A stretch of DNA of 64,000 bases from Lentzea sp. NBRC 105346 (GTDB lineage Bacteria > Actinomycetota > Actinomycetes > Mycobacteriales > Pseudonocardiaceae): the NCBI RefSeq assembly GCF_030269605.1, contig NZ_BSTQ01000002.1, forward strand, positions 744,429 through 808,428, read 5' to 3'. Below the pieces are notes generated by a model. The model worked only from the letters and a program-made list of their open reading frames with translations. It searched no databases and was not told the DNA's origin. The position numbers and the translations under genes were made by a program. This document shows, piece after piece, positions 58,705 to 64,000 of the stretch; positions within the stretch are counted from its first letter, which is position 1; every line of letters starts with the position of its first letter.

Positions 58705-60891
58705 GTGCGCAGAAATCCGGGCAAGAGAGCCTGGCCCTGTCTGGCCGCCCTGTTGATCGCCATCGGCGCGTTGGTCGCGCTTCCGCCGCCGTCCGCTCAC
58801 GCCGAGCTGAACCATCCGCGGCAGCAGTTCCTGCGCGACTCCACCGGCGGGTTGTTCCTGCACTGGGGCATGCGCACGTCGCCCGGCTACACGAGTTGCG
58901 GCGCCTGGGAGTCGGCCGTCACCAACGGCGGCTGGAACCCCGGCTACTGGGTCGACGAGACCAGGAAGCTGCACGGCCAGTACCTGGTGCTGGCCACGTT
59001 CCACAGCCGGCTCGGCTACGCGCGGCCGTGGCCGTCGGCGATCCCGGGCAGCTGTCACACCAACCGCGACCTGCTCGGCGAGCTGATCACCGCGGCGTCG
59101 GCCAAGGGACTGAAGGTCATCCTGTACATGACCGACGATCCACAGTGGCACGCCGAAGGCCTGCCCGCGGGCAGCAGCTGGCTGAACTCCAGCGCGTACT
59201 CGCAGTACAAGGGGCACAGCGTCGACCTGACCACGCGGGACGGCTTCGGCGAGTTCGGCTACGACAACTTCGTCGAGGTCATGCAGCGCTACCCGAGCCT
59301 CGGCGGGTTCTGGATCGACAACGACAACGGGTACTGGGAGCAGCACGGGTTGTACGAGCGGATCCGCAGCGAGCGACCGGACTTCACGCTCAGCAACAAC
59401 AACGAGGACACGCCGATCATGGACATGATCAGCAACGAGCAGAAGACCGGCATGACGCCGAACTACGACTACCCGCAGGCGGTCTACACCGCCGCGCCGC
59501 GGTTGATCGAGGCCGACTTCAAGCTGCCGAGCTCCGGCGCCTGGTGGTACACCGGCACGGATTCCACAGTGGATTACAAGCTCACCCTCGGCAGGCTGAT
59601 CACCTGCGCCGGGTCGTCGGTCAAGGCGTTGATGGCGGAGACGCCGATGGTCAACGGCCGGATGCCGGCGAACCAGGAGGCGTTCAACAACTTCGCGAAC
59701 GGCTACCTGAACACCATCTGGGAGTCGATCGGCGGCACCGAGGGCGGCGGCTACCTGCGCGGCGGGCTCAAGCCCGGCTTCTGGAACGACGGCGCGCACG
59801 GCGTGACGACCATCAGCAAGACCAATCCCGACCTGCACTACGTCCACGTGGTCACCCGTCCGTCGGGCAGCACGCTGCGCTTGCGGGACAACGGCTACCG
59901 GGTCACCCGCGTCAGCGATCTGCGCACCGGGGCCGCGGTCGCCTTCTCCCAGGGCGGCGGGAACCTGACGATCACCGGAGTGTCCACCTGGGACCAGTAC
60001 GACACGGTGTTCAAGGTGGAGACCGCGGGCCGCGAGGGCATCTACCCGCCCTCGTCGTACACGATGAGCGCCAGTGCCTCGGCGAGCGGGCACGGTGCCC
60101 CGGCCGCGGCGGACGGCGACTACCTGACGTACTGGGACAGCAACAAGACCACGCCGGTGTCACTGCGGTTCGACCTCGGCTCGGCCAAGCGCGTGCAGTA
60201 CATCGGGATCAACCAGCGCGAGGACTCGGTGAGCTATGCCCGTTCGGGTACCGAGCAGTCCGCGCGCATCCGCGACTACCGCGTCTACGTCAGCGCCGAC
60301 GGGACCAACTGGGGCACCCCGGTCAAGACGGGCACCCTGCCCAGCCACCGCGGCGTCGCGTTCGTCGACATCCCCGCCACGACCACGCGGCACGTGCGGC
60401 TCGAGGTCGTCAACACCCACGCCGCGTCCACCGACACCACCCGCTACCAGCGACTGCGCGTCGACGAGGCGTGGATCGGCTCGGACTACGCCGGTACGAC
60501 GGCGCCGTCGAGCCGCTACGAGGCGGAGAACGCCACGATCTCCCAAGGCTTGGTGGAGTCGAACCACACCGGCTACACCGGCACCGGCTTCGTCAACTAC
60601 GACAACCTGACCGGTAGCTACGTCGAGTTCACGGTCAACGCCGCCGCGGCGGGGACGGCGACGCTGACGTTCCGATACGCCAACGGCACCACCACGAACC
60701 GGCCGATGGACATCACCGTCAACGGCACGCTCGCCGCGGACGAACTCGCGTTCATCGGAACGTCCACTTGGGACATGTGGCAGACCAAGTCCGTTCAAGT
60801 GACGCTCAACGCGGGCGCCAACAAGATCCGCGCCACCGCCACGACCACCAACGGCGGCCCCAACGTCGACCACCTCGTAGTGGCCCCGTAG
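58705..60891 (+). CDS. Secreted GH29-like alpha-L-fucosidase with CBM32 and CBM35
   Basis: 728 residues: signal peptide (about 1-33), GH29-type barrel (about 34-445) with STGGLFLHWGMRTSPGYTSC, the nucleophile strand GGFWIDNDNGYW and a long C-terminal sheet. An F5/8-type C (CBM32) domain follows (about 450-595, ending TTRHVRLEVVN), then CBM35 (about 603-728). It should act on alpha-L-fucosides, and together with the GH95 gene gives two fucose-releasing enzymes. The acid/base residue is not obvious from motif reading. GTG 58705 has GGGAGGAA upstream and gives a proper signal peptide. The earlier ATG at 58624 would add 27 residues of low-quality sequence. Confidence 0.87.
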   Translation: MRRNPGKRAWPCLAALLIAIGALVALPPPSAHAELNHPRQQFLRDSTGGLFLHWGMRTSPGYTSCGAWESAVTNGGWNPGYWVDETRKLHGQYLVLATFHSRLGYARPWPSAIPGSCHTNRDLLGELITAASAKGLKVILYMTDDPQWHAEGLPAGSSWLNSSAYSQYKGHSVDLTTRDGFGEFGYDNFVEVMQRYPSLGGFWIDNDNGYWEQHGLYERIRSERPDFTLSNNNEDTPIMDMISNEQKTGMTPNYDYPQAVYTAAPRLIEADFKLPSSGAWWYTGTDSTVDYKLTLGRLITCAGSSVKALMAETPMVNGRMPANQEAFNNFANGYLNTIWESIGGTEGGGYLRGGLKPGFWNDGAHGVTTISKTNPDLHYVHVVTRPSGSTLRLRDNGYRVTRVSDLRTGAAVAFSQGGGNLTITGVSTWDQYDTVFKVETAGREGIYPPSSYTMSASASASGHGAPAAADGDYLTYWDSNKTTPVSLRFDLGSAKRVQYIGINQREDSVSYARSGTEQSARIRDYRVYVSADGTNWGTPVKTGTLPSHRGVAFVDIPATTTRHVRLEVVNTHAASTDTTRYQRLRVDEAWIGSDYAGTTAPSSRYEAENATISQGLVESNHTGYTGTGFVNYDNLTGSYVEFTVNAAAAGTATLTFRYANGTTTNRPMDITVNGTLAADELAFIGTSTWDMWQTKSVQVTLNAGANKIRATATTTNGGPNVDHLVVAP

Positions 60892-60918
60892 CAACCCTGC
60901 ATCCCGTCGGAGGAACCT

Positions 60919-63012
60919 GTGGCATCCAGATCCCGTCTGCGCGTGGCCGTCGCGATAGTGGCCGCCACGGCGATCGCAGCGACATCGATACAGGCGATCG
61001 CCGCGCCCATCCGTTATGAGGCGGAGAACGCGACGATCTCCCAGGGTGTGGTGGAGTCCAACCACACCGGCTTCACCGGCACCGGCTTCGTCAACTACGA
61101 CAACGTGATCGGCAGCTACGTCGAGTACACCGTGAACGCCGCACAGGCGGGCGAGGCGACCCTGACCTTCCGCTTCGCCAACGGCGGTACCACCAACCGT
61201 CCCCTGGACATCACCGTCAACGGCGCCCTGGCCGCCGACGAACTGGCCTTCGCCCCCACCGGAGCGTGGACCACCTGGCAGACGGTCACCACCAAAGCGA
61301 ACCTGACGGCGGGCACGAACAAGATCCGCGCCACCGCCACCACGGCGAACGGTGGCCCCAACGCGGACTCCCTGGACGTCACGGTGGCCGCGCCGAACAC
61401 CGACTACCAAGCCGAAAGCGCGACGATCTCCCAGGGCGTGGTCGAGTCCAACCACACCGGCTTCACCGGCACCGGCTTCGTCAACTACGACAACGTGATC
61501 GGCAGCTACGTCGAGTTCACCGTGAACGCGGCGGCGGCAGGCGCGGCGACGTTGACGTTCAGGTATTCCAACGGCACCACGACGAACCGGCCGATGGACA
61601 TCACCGTCAACGGCACGCTCGCCGCCGACGAACTCGCGTTCGCCGGAACGTCCACATGGGACACCTGGCAGACCACGTCCGTGCAGACGACGCTCAACGC
61701 GGGCACCAACAAGATCCGCGCCACGGCCACCACCGCCAGTGGCGGCCCCAACCTGGACAAGCTGAGCGCGAGCATCAGCGGCCCACCCGACGTCGAACCG
61801 CCGTCCGCGCCGGCCAACCTCCGGTCGACCGGCAGCACGTGCACCAGCGCCACGCTGACGTGGGACGTCTCCAATGACGACAATGGGGTCGTCGGCTATC
61901 GGGTCAGCCGCAACGGCACGGTGGTGACCACCGTTCCCCAGCCCCCGGCGACGATCAGCGGACTGACGCAGAACACGAGCTACTCGTTCACCGTCACCGC
62001 GGTGGACGCGGCGGGCAACGTCTCCGCACCGAGCAACGCGATCTCGGTGACCACCCCGTCGTGCCCGGTGGGCCGCACCCCGGTGGAGATCAACGGACAG
62101 CTGCACGTCTGCGGCGTGAAGCTGTGCAACCAGTACAACAAGCCGATCCAGCTGCGCGGTATGAGCACGCACGGGATCCAGTGGTACAGCCAGTGCATCA
62201 AGACCGCGTCGCTGGACGCGCTCGCCAATGACTGGAAGGCCGACATCCTGCGGATCTCGATGTACATCCAGGAAGACGGCTACGAGACCGACCCGCGCAA
62301 GTTCACCGACATGGTGCACGGCTACATCGAGGAAGCGACGAAGCGTGGCATGTACGCCCTCGTCGACTGGCACCAGCTCGACCCCGGTGACCCGAACTAC
62401 AACCTGTCCCGCGCCAAGACGTTCTTCACCGAGATCGCCCAGCGGCACAAGGACAAGGTCAACATCATCTACGACATCGCCAACGAGCCCAACGGCGTGA
62501 GCTGGTCGGGAATCAAGAGCTACGCGGAACAGCTCATCCCGGTGATCCGCGCACAGGACCCCGACAGCGTCGTCTTCCTGGGCACCCACGGCTGGGCGTC
62601 ACTGGGTGTCTCCGACGGCCGCAACGAGACCGACATCATCAACAACCCGGTCAACGCCACCAACATCATGTACACGTTCCACTTCTACGCGGCCTCACAC
62701 CACGACGAGTACTTCAACGCGTTGTCCAGGGCCGCCGACCGGATCCCGATCTTCGTGACCGAGTTCGGCACCCAGACCTACACGGGCGACGGCGGGAACG
62801 ACTTCACCTACTCGCAGAAGTATCTCGACTTCCTGGCGTCGAAGAAGATCGGCTGGACCAACTGGAACTTCTCCGACGACTTCCGGTCGGGCGCGGTGTT
62901 CAAGACCGGCACCTGCTCCGGCAGCACGTTCGCCGGAACCGGCGTGCTCAAGCCGGCCGGCGTCTGGGTCCGTGAGCGGACCATGACACCGGACGACTTC
63001 CCGACCAGCTGA
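60919..63012 (+). CDS. Secreted GH5 endoglucanase with two CBM35 and FN3
   Basis: 697 residues: signal peptide (about 1-31), CBM35 (32-153), CBM35 (157-285), FN3 (about 293-375) and a GH5 barrel (about 385-690). The GH5 acid/base is Glu523 in IANEPNGVSW and the nucleophile is Glu615 in FVTEFGTQ, with LRGMSTHGIQWYSQC at the barrel start. Closest in pattern to bacterial GH5 subfamily 2-like cellulases, but the natural substrate could be another beta-glucan. GTG 60919 has GGAGGAA upstream. It follows the GH29 gene by 27 bases and is probably on its transcript. A terminator of the 26102 family follows. Confidence 0.92.
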   Translation: MASRSRLRVAVAIVAATAIAATSIQAIAAPIRYEAENATISQGVVESNHTGFTGTGFVNYDNVIGSYVEYTVNAAQAGEATLTFRFANGGTTNRPLDITVNGALAADELAFAPTGAWTTWQTVTTKANLTAGTNKIRATATTANGGPNADSLDVTVAAPNTDYQAESATISQGVVESNHTGFTGTGFVNYDNVIGSYVEFTVNAAAAGAATLTFRYSNGTTTNRPMDITVNGTLAADELAFAGTSTWDTWQTTSVQTTLNAGTNKIRATATTASGGPNLDKLSASISGPPDVEPPSAPANLRSTGSTCTSATLTWDVSNDDNGVVGYRVSRNGTVVTTVPQPPATISGLTQNTSYSFTVTAVDAAGNVSAPSNAISVTTPSCPVGRTPVEINGQLHVCGVKLCNQYNKPIQLRGMSTHGIQWYSQCIKTASLDALANDWKADILRISMYIQEDGYETDPRKFTDMVHGYIEEATKRGMYALVDWHQLDPGDPNYNLSRAKTFFTEIAQRHKDKVNIIYDIANEPNGVSWSGIKSYAEQLIPVIRAQDPDSVVFLGTHGWASLGVSDGRNETDIINNPVNATNIMYTFHFYAASHHDEYFNALSRAADRIPIFVTEFGTQTYTGDGGNDFTYSQKYLDFLASKKIGWTNWNFSDDFRSGAVFKTGTCSGSTFAGTGVLKPAGVWVRERTMTPDDFPTS

Positions 63013-63023
63013 CCGCAGGCCAG

Positions 63024-63073
63024 GGGTCGTGAGTGTTTTTCGTCGCTCTGGCGACGGAAAACACTCACGACCC
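63024..63073. terminator. Palindromic terminator, family member C
   Basis: Arms of about 23 bases (63024-63046 and 63051-63073) with a four-base loop, one G-U pair, directly after the GH5 gene. Same family as 26102 and 52499, with a T-A pair where those have G-C and C-G. Confidence 0.8.
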
Positions 63074-63103
63074 GATTGAACCACAGTGGACTGCGGCGTG
63101 CCG

Positions 63104-63133
63104 CAGGCCCGGCGCGGCACCGCGCCGGGCCTG
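63104..63133 (-). terminator. GC-rich terminator after RHS gene
   Basis: Thirteen-base arms CAGGCCCGGCGCG and the complementary half around a four-base loop, ending 14 bases short of the RHS gene's stop. It lies between convergent genes next to the family C palindrome, so the two hairpins probably serve opposite strands. Confidence 0.75.
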
Positions 63134-63147
63134 TCCCCGTCAGCGGG

Positions 63148-64000
63148 TCACCTGCACCGGATCCACCACCACCGGCAGTAGCCGCGGACGTCGTTCTGGA
63201 TGCCCCGCCCGACGCGTTTGGCTCCGCCCTTGATCTTCTTCCATCCCCAGTGGATGCCGTCCCAGGCTTTGCCCGCCGCCCAGTCCGAGCCGAGGCCACC
63301 CGCGGCGCGGCACACCCACTTCATCTTCCGGCCGCCGCACTTCTTCTTGATCCAGCCGGACGCGGCCTTCCACTTGTTCTTCACCCAGCGCCACGTGTGC
63401 TTCCAGGCGCTCCTGGCCCACTTCTTGACGTACTTCCAGCCCTTCTTCTTGAACCAGTTGACGACGGGCTTGCAAAGGATCCTGCAGAGCGGGCCGATGA
63501 TGCCCCTTGGCCTGCTGTACCGCTCCTCCGCCACCCGGTTGCCGTCGAGGTCGAACTTGTTGATCGGGTCGGCGGGATAGGTGTAGGCGTTGGCGTTGCC
63601 GCCCACCTCCGGGTCGACCGAGGTGAACAGACCGGTCGCCGGGTTGTAGAGCCGCACTCCCATGAGCAGGAGCCCGGAGTCGGACACCGCCCGCTGCTCC
63701 TCGCCGAGCCAGCCGTACTCGACGTCGCCGGTCGAGGCGGTGTTCGTGTCGGCCGGGACACCGTACTCGTCGTACTGGTTCCAGCCCGCGATCGAGGTGG
63801 CGGCCGCGTCCGCCGGCAGCTCGACCGTGGTGACGACGTCGCCGTGCGGGTTGGCGAGCGAGAGCTCGGCCTTCCCCGCATCGGTGACCGTCAGCGCCAG
63901 GTCGTCGCCGATCAGCTCGGCGAACCGGGTGGTGCCGTCCTCAGTGGACACCCAGGACGGGCTGTCCGAGGAGTCCGAGTAGTGCCGCCTGGTCGCTTTC
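63148..64000 (-). CDS. RHS-repeat protein C-terminus with cationic Trp-rich tip (partial)
   Basis: The gene enters from the right edge, and 284 C-terminal residues are seen. The RHS core end is clear: RLYNPATGLFTSVDPEVGGN, AYTYPADP, then FDLDGN, the conserved end of RHS barrels. After it comes a 127-residue tip that contains about sixteen Trp and many Lys and Arg (KKKGWKYVKKWARSAWKHTW, and RGYCRWWWIRCR at the very end), plus five or six Cys. RHS tips are usually toxins released from the barrel. The family of this one is not recognised, and its composition suggests membrane or nucleic-acid binding. No immunity gene lies downstream on the same strand: only 135 bases separate it from the convergent GH5 gene. 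Confidence 0.85.
   Translation of the reverse strand, partial: KATRRHYSDSSDSPSWVSTEDGTTRFAELIGDDLALTVTDAGKAELSLANPHGDVVTTVELPADAAATSIAGWNQYDEYGVPADTNTASTGDVEYGWLGEEQRAVSDSGLLLMGVRLYNPATGLFTSVDPEVGGNANAYTYPADPINKFDLDGNRVAEERYSRPRGIIGPLCRILCKPVVNWFKKKGWKYVKKWARSAWKHTWRWVKNKWKAASGWIKKKCGGRKMKWVCRAAGGLGSDWAAGKAWDGIHWGWKKIKGGAKRVGRGIQNDVRGYCRWWWIRCR

Noticed and set aside
49187..61790. A CRISPR-like or tandem DNA repeat array
   Set aside because: The repeated segments are about 370 bases long and translate to CBM35 modules. There are no short repeats with unique spacers.
1..64000. tRNA, rRNA or riboswitch genes
   Set aside because: I looked at the intergenic gaps for cloverleaf-type or known riboswitch patterns and found none that I could support.

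Overview
The window is GC-rich actinobacterial DNA, most likely from the Pseudonocardiales (a Lentzea-, Saccharothrix- or Amycolatopsis-like organism). This is inferred from many GTG/TTG starts, stop-start (ATGA/GTGA) coupling, an ESX/EspG locus, AfsR-type regulators, GAF-ANTAR proteins, cold-shock proteins and large secreted carbohydrate-active enzymes. The genus is not proven by the sequence. No rRNA, tRNA, CRISPR array or transposase gene was seen.

Layout. (1) 1-1125: end of an ESX type VII secretion locus (a Gly-rich substrate-like protein and EspG). (2) 1115-6162, minus strand: a sugar ABC importer operon (LuxR regulator, lipoprotein binding protein, two permeases, GH1 beta-glucosidase). 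(3) 6286-11444: two tandem large AfsR-type regulators, the second with a C-terminal LuxR helix-turn-helix. (4) 11836-35164: a biosynthetic gene cluster that I cannot match to a known product. One half has a KAS III-like enzyme with Ser in place of the catalytic Cys, a SufS-like cysteine desulfurase, a SagB-type flavin dehydrogenase, an AMP ligase, an acyl carrier protein, a DapB-like reductase, a class II aldolase and an acyl-CoA dehydrogenase. Next come an MFS exporter, a membrane acyltransferase, a glycosyltransferase and a VOC protein. The other half is a chorismate branch (class II DAHP synthase, PhzE-like ADIC synthase, PhzD-like isochorismatase, EntA-like dehydrogenase) that should supply 3-hydroxyanthranilate. 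Two flavin monooxygenases, a degenerate E1-like/rhodanese protein and an HbpS-like protein complete it. (5) 35198-42743: household genes (cold-shock proteins, a fatty acid desaturase, two GAF-ANTAR proteins, small proteins) and a frameshifted carboxyethylornithine-synthase-like gene. (6) 42988-63012: a polysaccharide-degradation island (GH95, GH105, GH18, PQQ-type sugar dehydrogenase, polysaccharide-lyase-like, GH27, GH29, GH5) carrying eleven near-identical CBM35 modules in seven proteins. It is interrupted by a ricin-type lectin, a FabH-ACP pair and a vanadium haloperoxidase/PAP2-like protein. (7) 63148-64000: the C-terminus of an RHS protein ending in an unusually Trp- and Lys-rich tip.

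How the parts fit. The cluster can be read as two streams: 3-hydroxyanthranilate made and hydroxylated by the 27852-33553 operon, and a carrier-protein-bound acyl or aminoacyl unit built and oxidised by the 12741-21826 operons. Sulfur could come from the desulfurase/rhodanese pair, with glycosylation, acylation and export following. The product and the exact chemistry are inference.

Small repeats are informative. A palindromic terminator family occurs three times at gene ends with compensatory arm changes. A second palindrome occurs twice, each copy bracketed by short direct repeats that duplicate the adjoining gene end.
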